DNA of 10,141 bases from NCBI GenBank assembly GCA_030453435.1, contig JAKDKI010000056.1, positions 1-10,141 on the forward strand. The letters are read 5' to 3'. The notes under the pieces are model-generated. The model searched no databases, was not told where the DNA came from, and worked only from the letters and a program-made list of their open reading frames with translations. The translations under genes were made by a program, and so were the position numbers. The stretch is from Kocuria sp. Lineage in GTDB: Bacteria > Actinomycetota > Actinomycetes > Actinomycetales > Micrococcaceae. Positions 1-6,636 of this stretch are shown piece after piece. Position 1 is the first letter of the stretch; every line of letters begins with the position of its first letter.

Positions 1-2623
1 TGCGCTTCTGGGCCACGTACACGCGAACCACCTGGTTCACGCCGGCGGGCAGGTCATCGTCCTCGTCGTCGCGGTCGAATACGCGGACGCCGATCACGGT
101 GCCGGACTCGCCGTGGGGCACCTTCAGCGAGGTGTCACGCACTTCGCGGGACTTTTCACCGAAGATGGCGCGCAGCAAACGCTCTTCCGGGGTCAACTCG
201 GTTTCACCCTTGGGGGTCACCTTGCCCACCAGGATGTCACCGGCCTGAACCTCGGCACCGATGTGGATGATGCCGCGTTCGTCCAGTGCGGAGAGCACTT
301 CCTCGGACACATTGGGGATGTCACGGGTGATTTCCTCGGCACCGAGCTTGGTGTCGCGGGCATCGATCTCGTGCTCCTCGATGTGAATCGAGGTCAGGAC
401 GTCCTCGGAGACCATGCGCTGGGAGAGGATGATCGCATCCTCGTAGTTGAGGCCTTCCCAGGACATGTAGGCAACCAGCAGGTTCTTACCCAGTGCCAGC
501 TCGCCCTGATCGGTCGAGGGGCCGTCGGCGATGACCGAACGGTCTTCGATCCGCTCGCCCTCAGACACGATCACGCGCTGGTTGTAGGTGTTACCCGGGT
601 TGGACCGGACGAACTTGTTGATGGGGTAGATCTTGGTGGTGCCGTCGTCGTTGAGGACCTTCACCTGATCGGCGGAGACCTCCTCGACCACACCGGGCTT
701 GATCGCCAACACGGAATCACCGGCGTCCATAGCGGCGTAGCGCTCCATGCCGGTACCGACCAGCGGTGCTTCCGAGACCAACAGCGGCACAGCCTGACGC
801 TGCATGTTGGCACCCATCAACGCACGGTTGGCGTCGTCGTGCTCGAGGTACGGGATCAGGGCGGTCGCCACCGACACCATCTGGCGCGGGGACACGTCCA
901 TGAACTCGACACCAGTGGGCTCGACCAGCACGGCTTCACCGGAGCCGTCTGCGGCACGTGCCAGCACAGCTTCCTCGGCGAAGTGACCGTCGCCGGTCAG
1001 GGGTGCGTTGGCCTGCGCAATGGTGACGCCGCGCTCGTCGTCCGCGGTCAGGTAGCTGACCTCGTCCGTGACCACACCGTTGACCACCTTGCGGTAAGGA
1101 GTCTCGATGAAGCCGAACGGGTTGATGCGCGCGTAGGTCGCCAACGAACCGATCAGACCGATGTTGGAACCCTCAGGGGTTTCAATCGGGCACATCCGGC
1201 CGTAGTGCGAGGGGTGCACGTCACGGACTTCCATGCCGGCGCGGTCACGGGACAGACCACCCGGGCCCAGCGCGGAGAGGCGACGCTTGTGCGTCAGACC
1301 GGCCAGCGGGTTGTTCTGGTCCATGAACTGCGACAGCTGGGAGGTTCCGAAGAACTCCTTGATGGCGGCAACAACGGGACGGATGTTGATCAGGGTCTGG
1401 GGCGTGATGGCCTCGACGTCCTGAGTGGTCATGCGCTCGCGAACCACGCGCTCCATACGGGACAGGCCCGTGCGGATCTGGTTCTCGATCAGCTCGCCCA
1501 CCGCACGGATACGACGGTTACCGAAATGGTCGATGTCGTCCACGTCCACGTGGATCTCGCGCGGCTCACCGTCGCGAACACCCTGCATGGTGGAACCACC
1601 GGCGTGCAGCGTGACCAGGTAACGGATCATGGCCACGATGTCCTCGACCGAAAGCACCGAAGCATCGGCGTCCGTGAAGGACTTGTCCAGGCCCAGCTTG
1701 CGGTTGATCTTGTAACGACCCACCTTGGCCAGATCGTAGCGCTTGGGGTTGAAGTACATGTTGTCCAGCAGGGACTGAGCAGCATCAACCGTGGGCGGCT
1801 CGCCCGGACGCAGCTTGCGGTAGATGTCCAGCAAGGCTTCTTCGCGGGTCTCGGTCGCGTCCTTCTCAAGGGTGGCGCGGATCGAGTCGTACTCGCCGAA
1901 CTCTTCGAGAATCTTGGACTCGGTCCAGCCCAGCGCCTTGAGCAGCACGGTCACGGACTGCTTGCGCTTGCGGTCCAGACGGACGCCCACCTGGTCGCGC
2001 TTGTCGATTTCGAGCTCGAACCAGGCGCCGCGGGACGGGATGATCTTCGCGGAGAAGATGTCCTTGTCCGAGGTGCGGTCCTGGCCCTTCTCGAAGTATG
2101 CACCGGGGGAACGCACCAGCTGGGAGACAACCACGCGCTCGGAACCATTGATGACAAAGGTTCCCTTTTCGGTCATGAGCGGGAAATCACCCATGAACAC
2201 GGTCTGCTGCTTGATCTCACCGGTGGTGTTGTTCATGAACTCGGCCTTGACGTACAACGGCGCCGAATAGGTGGCGTCGCGGTCCTTGCACTCGTCCATG
2301 GTGTATTTGGGGTCGTAGAACTCCGGCTCGGAGAACGACAGGGACATGGTGCCCTGGAAGTCCTCGATGGGGGAGATCTCTTCGAAGATGTCGGACAGAC
2401 CGGACGTGGTGGCCACGCCGGTTTCGCCGGTCTCCTGGGCCTGCGCCAGGCGGGCCTGCCAACGCTCGTTACCCACCAGACGGTCAAAGCTGTCCGTCTG
2501 AAGTGCAAGCAGGTTGGGGACGTCTAGCGGCTCGTGGATCTTTGCGAAAGAAATTCGGCGAGGAATGTTATCGCTCGTGGGGTGATTGGCGGTGACGTTC
2601 GAATCGGTGCTCGAGGCGACCAA
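1..2623 (-). CDS. rpoB: DNA-directed RNA polymerase subunit beta (RpoB), 3' end outside the window
   Basis: Encodes the beta subunit of RNA polymerase, which forms half of the active-site cleft and the rifampicin pocket. The 874 codons present run from the N-terminus ([19 protein letters not shown] at about 23-41) through the protrusion and lobe ([48 protein letters not shown]) and the fork. The last residues seen are [10 protein letters not shown], so roughly the last 300 residues of a usual ~1150-1180 are missing. The rifampicin region is at residues 428-454: [20 protein letters not shown], then RLSALGP. It keeps D435, H445 and S450, and its numbering coincides with that of M. tuberculosis. 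The second rifampicin cluster reads [11 protein letters not shown], with Ser486 where Pro is usual. I chose the TTG at 2623 because a good Shine-Dalgarno precedes it and related Micrococcaceae RpoB proteins begin VASST. rpoC is expected just beyond the left edge (inference). Confidence 0.98.
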   Translation of the reverse strand, partial: MVASSTDSNVTANHPTSDNIPRRISFAKIHEPLDVPNLLALQTDSFDRLVGNERWQARLAQAQETGETGVATTSGLSDIFEEISPIEDFQGTMSLSFSEPEFYDPKYTMDECKDRDATYSAPLYVKAEFMNNTTGEIKQQTVFMGDFPLMTEKGTFVINGSERVVVSQLVRSPGAYFEKGQDRTSDKDIFSAKIIPSRGAWFELEIDKRDQVGVRLDRKRKQSVTVLLKALGWTESKILEEFGEYDSIRATLEKDATETREEALLDIYRKLRPGEPPTVDAAQSLLDNMYFNPKRYDLAKVGRYKINRKLGLDKSFTDADASVLSVEDIVAMIRYLVTLHAGGSTMQGVRDGEPREIHVDVDDIDHFGNRRIRAVGELIENQIRTGLSRMERVVRERMTTQDVEAITPQTLINIRPVVAAIKEFFGTSQLSQFMDQNNPLAGLTHKRRLSALGPGGLSRDRAGMEVRDVHPSHYGRMCPIETPEGSNIGLIGSLATYARINPFGFIETPYRKVVNGVVTDEVSYLTADDERGVTIAQANAPLTGDGHFAEEAVLARAADGSGEAVLVEPTGVEFMDVSPRQMVSVATALIPYLEHDDANRALMGANMQRQAVPLLVSEAPLVGTGMERYAAMDAGDSVLAIKPGVVEEVSADQVKVLNDDGTTKIYPINKFVRSNPGNTYNQRVIVSEGERIEDRSVIADGPSTDQGELALGKNLLVAYMSWEGLNYEDAIILSQRMVSEDVLTSIHIEEHEIDARDTKLGAEEITRDIPNVSEEVLSALDERGIIHIGAEVQAGDILVGKVTPKGETELTPEERLLRAIFGEKSREVRDTSLKVPHGESGTVIGVRVFDRDDEDDDLPAGVNQVVRVYVAQKR

Positions 2624-2630
2624 GATGTGA

Positions 2631-2637
2631 TCCTTCC
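2631..2637 (-). promoter_or_regulatory. Ribosome binding site of rpoB
   Basis: On the minus strand GGAAGGA lies seven bases before the TTG at 2623-2621. It is close to the anti-Shine-Dalgarno complement and well spaced. No ATG or GTG in frame nearby gives both this spacing and the conserved VASST-type N-terminus, so this site decides the unusual TTG start. Confidence 0.75.
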
Positions 2638-2770
2638 ACAGACATGCAGTGAATTCGCGAGGTTCCCGAGATGAGAATTGGGGGCCGGTGCTGGCTGTTC
2701 GCGCAACACGCCCCAGTGGCGCCCACCGCTATATGAAGGCACGCATGTATAAGGGACAACGCAAGCTATC

Positions 2771-2799
2771 AGTCTAGGACTTTTTTTGGACGTTGTCCA
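2771..2799 (-). promoter_or_regulatory. Candidate sigma-70-type promoter of rpoB
   Basis: On the minus strand TGGACA (2799-2794) resembles the -35 consensus TTGACA at five of six positions. TAGACT (2776-2771) resembles TATAAT at four of six. They are separated by exactly 17 bases that include a run of seven A. Transcription would start near 2764 and give a leader of about 140 bases before the TTG start. This is a consensus match by eye; other -10-like sequences, such as TATACA near 2745-2750, could serve as alternative or additional starts. Confidence 0.45.
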
Positions 2800-2813
2800 C
2801 ACCCTTAGTGGAC
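2795..2813. promoter_or_regulatory. Inverted repeat overlapping the rpoB -35 element
   Basis: GTCCAC and GTGGAC are perfect 6-base arms separated by seven bases. The left arm overlaps the proposed rpoB -35 element at 2794-2799. The position suits an operator, but the arms are short and no known regulator motif is recognised. GGAC-AAC-GTCC on the minus strand (2798-2788) is a second small inverted repeat sharing one arm. Confidence 0.25.
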
Positions 2814-2912
2814 GGACGGGAGAACTCGTCGTAAGATACCCCGCCCCTACAGTTTTACATCCCGCCTTCCTGCTCGAATCTTCCCAGTACGACGCCTCTG
2901 TCTCGGATGGAT

Positions 2913-2928
2913 GCGTCGGATCCGACGC
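2913..2928 (-). terminator. Perfect 16-base palindrome directly after the ctaD stop codon, possible terminator
   Basis: GCGTCGGATCCGACGC is perfectly self-complementary and begins at the base after the ctaD TGA (2931-2929). In the ctaD transcript it could form a GC-rich hairpin with a tight loop. No T-run follows on the minus strand (ATCCATCC), so it is not a textbook intrinsic terminator. It may be a 3' stabilising hairpin or a Rho-assisted or T-less terminator. Its role is inferred from position. Confidence 0.35.
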
Positions 2929-4653
2929 TCAACTGCCCCGCCTTTCAATGCCCCCGGACACCGGTTTCCCTGCGTCGAACTGCTGACTTGCGAAAGCTGC
3001 CAGCTCCGGATGGTGAAGATCAAGTGCCGGTCGCTCGGAGCGAATGCGGGGTAGGGAGGCAAAGTTGTGCCGCGGAGGCGGGCAGGACGTAGCCCATTCC
3101 AGGGAGCAGCCGAACCCCCAGGGGTCATCAACCTCGACCTTCTTGGCGTGCCGGCTCGTGATGTACACGTTCCAGAAGAACGGGATCATGGACAGCCCGA
3201 GGAGCATGGCGCCACCGGTGGACAGCTGATTCATCCACGTGAAGCCGTCCTCCGGCATGTAGTCCGCGTACCGGCGGGGCATACCGTTCACGCCCAGCCA
3301 GTGCTGAATGAGGAACGTCATGTGGAACCCGATGAACAACATCCAGAAGTGGATTTTGCCCAACCGTTCGTTGAGCATCTTGCCGGTGAACTTGGGCCAC
3401 CAGAAGTAGAAACCCGCGAACATGGAGAACACCACAGTGCCGAAGACCACGTAGTGGAAGTGCGCCACCACGAAGTAGGTGTCGGACACATTGAAGTTCA
3501 GGGCGGGGATAGCCAGGATGATTCCCGTGAGCCCGCCGAAGAGGAAGGTGAAGAGAAACCCGAGCGCCCACAGCATGGGCGTCTCGAAAGTCACGGACCC
3601 CTGCCACATGGTGCCGATCCAGTTGAAGAACTTCACGCCGGTGGGCACCGCAATCATCATGGACATGAACGCGAAGAAACTCAGCGCCACCGCTCCCGTG
3701 ACGAACATGTGGTGCGCCCACACCGTGATGGACAACGCGGCAATCGCAATGGTCGCAAAGACCAGGCCCTTGTAACCGAAGATCGGTTTTCTGGCGAAGA
3801 CTGGAATGATCTCGGACACGATGCCGAAGAACGGCAGGGCGATGATGTAGACCTCCGGGTGGCCGAAGAACCAGAACAGGTGCTGCCACAAGATGGCGCC
3901 ACCGTTCTCCGGATCGAAGATGTGACCGCCCATGCGCCGGTCCATGCCCAGTGCGAAAAGCGCTGCAGCCAGCGGCGGGAACGCCATAATCACGAGCATC
4001 GAGGTCAGCAGGATGTTCCACGTGAAGATGGGCATGCGCCACATGGTCATGCCCGGAGCACGCATGCACAGAATGGTGGTGATGAAGTTGACGCCACCCA
4101 GAATGGTGCCGAACCCCTGCAGAGCGAGTCCGAACAGCCAGAGATCTCCCCCGACCCCCGGACTGAACGTGGTGTTGTTGAGGGGCGCGTAGGCGAACCA
4201 CCCGAAGGACGCCGCGCCCTGCGGGGTCACGAAACCGGCCATGGCGACCAGGGACCCGAACAGGAAGAACCAGAACGCCAACGCATTCAAGCGCGGAAAC
4301 GCAACATCAGGGGAACCAAGTTGAATCGGCACCAATACGTTGGCAAAACCGATGAACAGCGGAGTGCCGAACATCAGCAGCATGAGCGTGCCATGCATGG
4401 TGAACAGCTGGTTGTACTGCTCTTTGGTCTCCAGGATCTGCAGACCGGGGTCGAAGAGTTCGACACGGATCAGCAACGCCATGACGCCGCCCACGCAGAA
4501 GAACGCGAACGACGCGATCAGGTACATGTATCCGATGGTCTTGTGATCGGTCGACGTCAGCCAACCGACGATGATTCGCCCCTTGTTGCGCGGTATTACC
4601 GCTACTTCGGTGCGGCTGCGGCGTTCGGTCGCCGTGTATTCGTGGATGGCCAT
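2929..4653 (-). CDS. ctaD: Cytochrome c oxidase subunit I (aa3-type)
   Basis: Catalytic subunit of the membrane-bound aa3 terminal oxidase, which reduces oxygen to water and pumps protons. The protein has 574 residues, normal for actinobacterial CtaD, with about twelve hydrophobic segments from about residue 40 to 500. Visible ligands are His87 (TMHGT) and His400 for haem a, His398 (VAHFHY) for haem a3, and His265, His314 and His315 for CuB, with Tyr269 of GHPEVY as the crosslinked tyrosine. Proton-path residues are Asp116 ([10 protein letters not shown]), Glu267 and Lys341 (PTGVKFFNW), which together mark the A1 class of haem-copper oxidases. The tail [15 protein letters not shown] is typical of actinobacteria. 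The ATG at 4653 follows GGTGAGG at seven bases. No ctaC or ctaF adjoins it, so it is probably transcribed alone, as described for ctaD in Corynebacterium. The neighbouring rpoB has its own apparent promoter. Confidence 0.98.
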   Translation of the reverse strand: MAIHEYTATERRSRTEVAVIPRNKGRIIVGWLTSTDHKTIGYMYLIASFAFFCVGGVMALLIRVELFDPGLQILETKEQYNQLFTMHGTLMLLMFGTPLFIGFANVLVPIQLGSPDVAFPRLNALAFWFFLFGSLVAMAGFVTPQGAASFGWFAYAPLNNTTFSPGVGGDLWLFGLALQGFGTILGGVNFITTILCMRAPGMTMWRMPIFTWNILLTSMLVIMAFPPLAAALFALGMDRRMGGHIFDPENGGAILWQHLFWFFGHPEVYIIALPFFGIVSEIIPVFARKPIFGYKGLVFATIAIAALSITVWAHHMFVTGAVALSFFAFMSMMIAVPTGVKFFNWIGTMWQGSVTFETPMLWALGFLFTFLFGGLTGIILAIPALNFNVSDTYFVVAHFHYVVFGTVVFSMFAGFYFWWPKFTGKMLNERLGKIHFWMLFIGFHMTFLIQHWLGVNGMPRRYADYMPEDGFTWMNQLSTGGAMLLGLSMIPFFWNVYITSRHAKKVEVDDPWGFGCSLEWATSCPPPRHNFASLPRIRSERPALDLHHPELAAFASQQFDAGKPVSGGIERRGS

Positions 4654-4710
4654 AACCTGTCCTCACCGAGCGTGCTGCTCTGGTTCAGGAGCTACTCCCC
4701 CCGGCGCGGA

Positions 4711-4740
4711 TTACCGGTAAGGGGCCCGTGTCATAACACG
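4711..4740. promoter_or_regulatory. Two small palindromes in the ctaD upstream region
   Basis: TTACCGGTAA (4711-4720) is a perfect 10-base palindrome. CGTGT-CATA-ACACG (4727-4740) has perfect 5-base arms. Both lie about 58 to 87 bases upstream of the ctaD start, where an operator or leader structure would sit. Neither matches a regulator site I can name: the second has GTG-N6-CAC, not the GTG-N8-CAC spacing of CRP/GlxR sites. Short palindromes arise by chance, so this stays tentative. Confidence 0.25.
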
Positions 4741-4912
4741 CTACGCCGAGGTCAGCAGAAATGGTATGCCTACTGACTAGTTTCTTGTTGCTTTAATTCT
4801 TAGTGCGTTAATTAGATGTCTCCCGAGCCGCCATTCAGGCGAGTTCACCGTCTTCCCAGGCCGTCATCAGCGACTGAGAGCATCTGTCTCGCTAAGCCGC
4901 CTTATAGTGGTG

Positions 4913-4918
4913 ACGGCT
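4913..4918 (+). promoter_or_regulatory. Candidate -10 element for the rightward two-gene unit
   Basis: TATAGT matches the -10 consensus at five of six positions and would give a leader of about 80 bases before the GTG at 5007. There is no recognisable -35 hexamer at 16 to 19 bases upstream and no extended TGN motif, so it would need an activator or another sigma factor, or it is a chance match. The repeat GTCAC-N7-GTGAC at 4932-4948 lies just downstream of the implied start. Confidence 0.25.
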
Positions 4919-5006
4919 CATCCCCTGCAGCGTCACGAGCAGAGTGACACCTTGATCATCCACCGGAGACGGGCCTGCACGCTGCGTTAGAAGAAAGTTG
5001 AGATCG

Positions 5007-6056
5007 GTGACCACAGTCAAGGAAAGAACCGCTGCTCCGGCTTCCCGAGGAGCGGTGAGTTCCGCGTTGATTTCCCTTTTGATACGCGACAACGATCCCC
5101 GTGATCTCGTTGCCGAATTAGCCACGGCCGTTGATCGGGCGTTGGCCGAGTGCGAGGACATCCTCACAGACGAAGATCTTCAGCTCACTCTGTTCCTGAT
5201 GTACCTGTTGCACTACGGCCCGGCGGAGTTCGTGCGTGGCGAGTGGGAGTGGAACCCGGATCTGATCCGGATTCGCACCCTGATCGAGGAACGGTTCGAG
5301 ACACAATTACGCGCCGAGGTCGAGCTGCCGTCCCCGCTCCCCCGCAACGGTGAGGACGCCGCGGAAGCGATGTTCGAGATGACCCAGCCCGCAGCCAAGC
5401 CGAGCACGGCCATGTGGTTGGCCAAGAACGCCACCGAAGACCTGCTGCGGGAGTTCCTGATTCAGCGCTCTATCTACACGCTGCGCGAAGCGGACCCGCA
5501 CACGTGGTCCATTCCGAAGCTCCAGGGGCGCGCCAAGGCAGCAATGGTGGAAATCCAGGCTGACGAGTACGGTGGCGGCCGCCCGGACAAGGTTCACTCG
5601 GAGATCTTCGCTCGAACGATGCGCAACTTCGGCCTGAACGACGCCCCGGACGCCTACCTCGAACTGGTTCCAGCCTCCACTCTGGCCTCAACCAATCTCA
5701 TCAGCATGTTCGGCCTGCACCGTCGTTTGCGCGGCGCCAATGTGGGCCACCTAGCCGCGTTCGAGATGACCTCGACGATCCCCAATAAGCACTACGGCAA
5801 TGCCTTCCGCAAACGCGGGTACGGCCCCGACGTCACGTGGTACTTCGACGAGCATGTCGAGGCCGACGCCGTGCACGAACAGTTGGCCGCGCGGGACCTC
5901 GTGGGCAGCCTGGTTGACGACGAACCGCAGCTGACGGAGGACATTTTCTTCGGGGCCGCCGCATGCCTCTACGTGGACGGACGCGCCGGTGACCACATGC
6001 TCGAGGCCTGGATGTCGGGCCGGTCGCCGCTGCTCACCCCGGAACCCCGCACATGA
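5007..6056 (+). CDS. Iron-containing redox enzyme, haem-oxygenase-like fold (putative diiron oxidase/oxygenase)
   Basis: Probably a cytoplasmic all-helical enzyme of the haem-oxygenase-like diiron oxidase group (Pfam Haem_oxygenas_2 type); its substrate is unknown. The protein is 349 residues from the GTG at 5007. Candidate metal ligands lie in the C-terminal half: Glu182 or Glu187 and His197 (EIQADEYGGGRPDKVH), Glu253 (GHLAAFEMTSTIPN), and His283, Asp287 and His290 in HVEADAVH. The His-x3-Asp-x2-His spacing matches the last ligand helix of characterised members such as CADD. The N-terminal 110 residues are helical-looking with a hydrophobic stretch (LQLTLFLMYLLHYG, about 58-71) and no signal peptide. 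An alternative TTG start at 4998 adds three residues; I prefer GTG because the purine-rich AGAAAG is better spaced from it. The stop overlaps the next gene's ATG, implying co-translation with the CDGSH protein, a plausible electron-transfer partner (inference). Confidence 0.82.
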   Translation: MTTVKERTAAPASRGAVSSALISLLIRDNDPRDLVAELATAVDRALAECEDILTDEDLQLTLFLMYLLHYGPAEFVRGEWEWNPDLIRIRTLIEERFETQLRAEVELPSPLPRNGEDAAEAMFEMTQPAAKPSTAMWLAKNATEDLLREFLIQRSIYTLREADPHTWSIPKLQGRAKAAMVEIQADEYGGGRPDKVHSEIFARTMRNFGLNDAPDAYLELVPASTLASTNLISMFGLHRRLRGANVGHLAAFEMTSTIPNKHYGNAFRKRGYGPDVTWYFDEHVEADAVHEQLAARDLVGSLVDDEPQLTEDIFFGAAACLYVDGRAGDHMLEAWMSGRSPLLTPEPRT

Positions 6057-6439
6057 GCTCGGACCTGCCCGATGACATGACGCACTCCCCCCATGAGGCG
6101 GAGGGCGCCCGTCGCCCTAACCCGCGGGAGCAGCCACTGCCCAGCGCTCGGAAAGATCTCCGGGATGACACAGAGCCGTTGACGGACCGTGTTGCTGCGG
6201 AACCCCGGTCAGTACCCGGCTCTGCGGAATCACCGGTGATCACCGTGTGCCCCAGAGGCCCCCTGTTGGTGCGCGGAGATTTCCTGCTGGCCTCGGACCC
6301 CGGAGCGGAACCGCTACCTCCCGAGCGCAACGTCATTGCCCTGTGCCGCTGCGGGATGACCAGCATCGCCCCGCACTGCGATGGCTCCCACAAACTGGCC
6401 AAGGTACGGGCCTTCATGCCCCGGAAGGACAGGGACTGA
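6053..6439 (+). CDS. CDGSH-type [2Fe-2S] iron-sulfur protein
   Basis: Small soluble protein of 128 residues carrying one CDGSH (NEET-type) cluster motif near the C-terminus: Cys98, Cys100, Cys109 and His113 in CRCGMTSIAPHCDGSH. This fits the C-x-C-x2-(S/T)-x3-P-x-C-D-G-S-H pattern, which binds a redox-active, labile [2Fe-2S] cluster by three Cys and one His. The core (about 60-120) begins PVITVCPRGPLLVRGDF, a layout typical of bacterial single-CDGSH proteins. Residues 1-58 are polar, rich in Pro, Arg, Glu and Asp, and probably disordered; their role is unknown. There is no membrane anchor, unlike animal mitoNEET. The ATG at 6053 overlaps the upstream TGA as ATGA, so translation is likely coupled; a weak GGAA precedes it. 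An electron donor or cluster-supply role for the upstream oxidase is inferred from this arrangement. Confidence 0.88.
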   Translation: MSSDLPDDMTHSPHEAEGARRPNPREQPLPSARKDLRDDTEPLTDRVAAEPRSVPGSAESPVITVCPRGPLLVRGDFLLASDPGAEPLPPERNVIALCRCGMTSIAPHCDGSHKLAKVRAFMPRKDRD

Positions 6440-6493
6440 CCACCCGGGGCTGAACTCCGCGGCCCTCTCCTGACCACCTGCCAGCGAGAAGTG

Positions 6494-6509
6494 GCCAGTG
6501 AGCACTGGC
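6494..6509 (+). terminator. Short hairpin after the CDGSH gene, weak terminator candidate
   Basis: GCCAGTG-AG-CACTGGC is a perfect inverted repeat with 7-base arms, about 55 bases after the CDGSH stop. A further TGCCAG at 6479-6484 could pair alternatively with CTGGCA at 6505-6510. There is no T-run after it (AAGTGAATTGTT), so if it ends plus-strand transcription it does so weakly; the stronger palindrome at 6556-6597 may do the job instead. Confidence 0.3.
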
Positions 6510-6549
6510 AAGTGAATTGTTCAGACCCTGACGTACAACCTCGAATCCG

Positions 6550-6597
6550 AAAAACACTCCGGGCCGGGTACCTCGATCGAGGTACCCGGCCCGGAGT
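6550..6597 (-). terminator. Strong intrinsic terminator of the gcvPT operon, 42-base perfect palindrome
   Basis: Positions 6556-6597 are perfectly self-complementary over 42 bases, centred on TCGATCGA, and the arms are about 70 percent G/C. In the minus direction the palindrome is followed by G and then five T (6554-6550), the classic intrinsic terminator layout about 40 bases after the gcvT stop. In the plus direction no T-run follows, but the stem could still stop convergent transcription from the CDGSH gene. Confidence 0.88.
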
Positions 6598-6636
6598 CGG
6601 TTCAGCCTGCGCTGAACACTGCGTCTGGAGCGCGGG

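Larger units (their letters stand above)
2624..2928. other. Intergenic region and leader between ctaD and rpoB
   Basis: These 305 bases contain the rpoB ribosome binding site, the candidate rpoB promoter and the inverted repeat, plus the palindrome next to the ctaD stop. Small open frames on both strands here have no recognisable protein similarity or convincing start signals, so I call no gene. About 100 bases between the palindrome and the promoter (2814-2912) show nothing definite. Confidence 0.7.
4654..5006. other. Divergent intergenic region between ctaD and the haem-oxygenase-fold gene
   Basis: These 353 bases must hold the promoters for ctaD (leftward) and for the two rightward genes. 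A patch rich in A and T at about 4771-4817 stands out from the G/C-rich surroundings and is a likely promoter zone, but I found no clean -35/-10 pair for ctaD. An inverted repeat, GTCAC-N7-GTGAC, is at 4932-4948. No convincing small gene or RNA gene is visible. Confidence 0.6.
6440..6636. other. Convergent intergenic region between the CDGSH gene and gcvT
   Basis: These 197 bases separate two converging transcription units and hold the short hairpin at 6494-6509 and the long terminator palindrome at 6550-6597. Nothing protein-coding is visible. Confidence 0.7.

Noticed and set aside
113..2527. An 804-codon open frame on the plus strand opposite rpoB
   Set aside because: It is the antisense shadow of rpoB. 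G/C-rich third codon positions suppress stops in this frame, and the translation is low-complexity (rich in Val, Leu, Gly, Asp, His) with no recognisable domain.
2524..2802. Small open frames in the rpoB leader that might encode a leader peptide
   Set aside because: The 92- and 63-codon frames overlap the rpoB start and promoter, lack convincing ribosome binding sites and show no similarity I recognise.
4727..4740. CRP/GlxR-type operator upstream of ctaD
   Set aside because: The arms give GTG-N6-CAC rather than the GTG-N8-CAC spacing of that family, so I list only an unnamed palindrome.
3067..4776. A 569-codon open frame on the plus strand opposite ctaD
   Set aside because: Composition is dominated by Glu, His, Arg, Gln and Pro with no domain; it mirrors the conserved ctaD codons on the other strand and has no start signals.
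4896..4918. DtxR/IdeR-type iron box near the start of the rightward unit
   Set aside because: TAAG-CCGC-CTTA is a small inverted repeat near the -10, but it does not fit the 19-base IdeR consensus.
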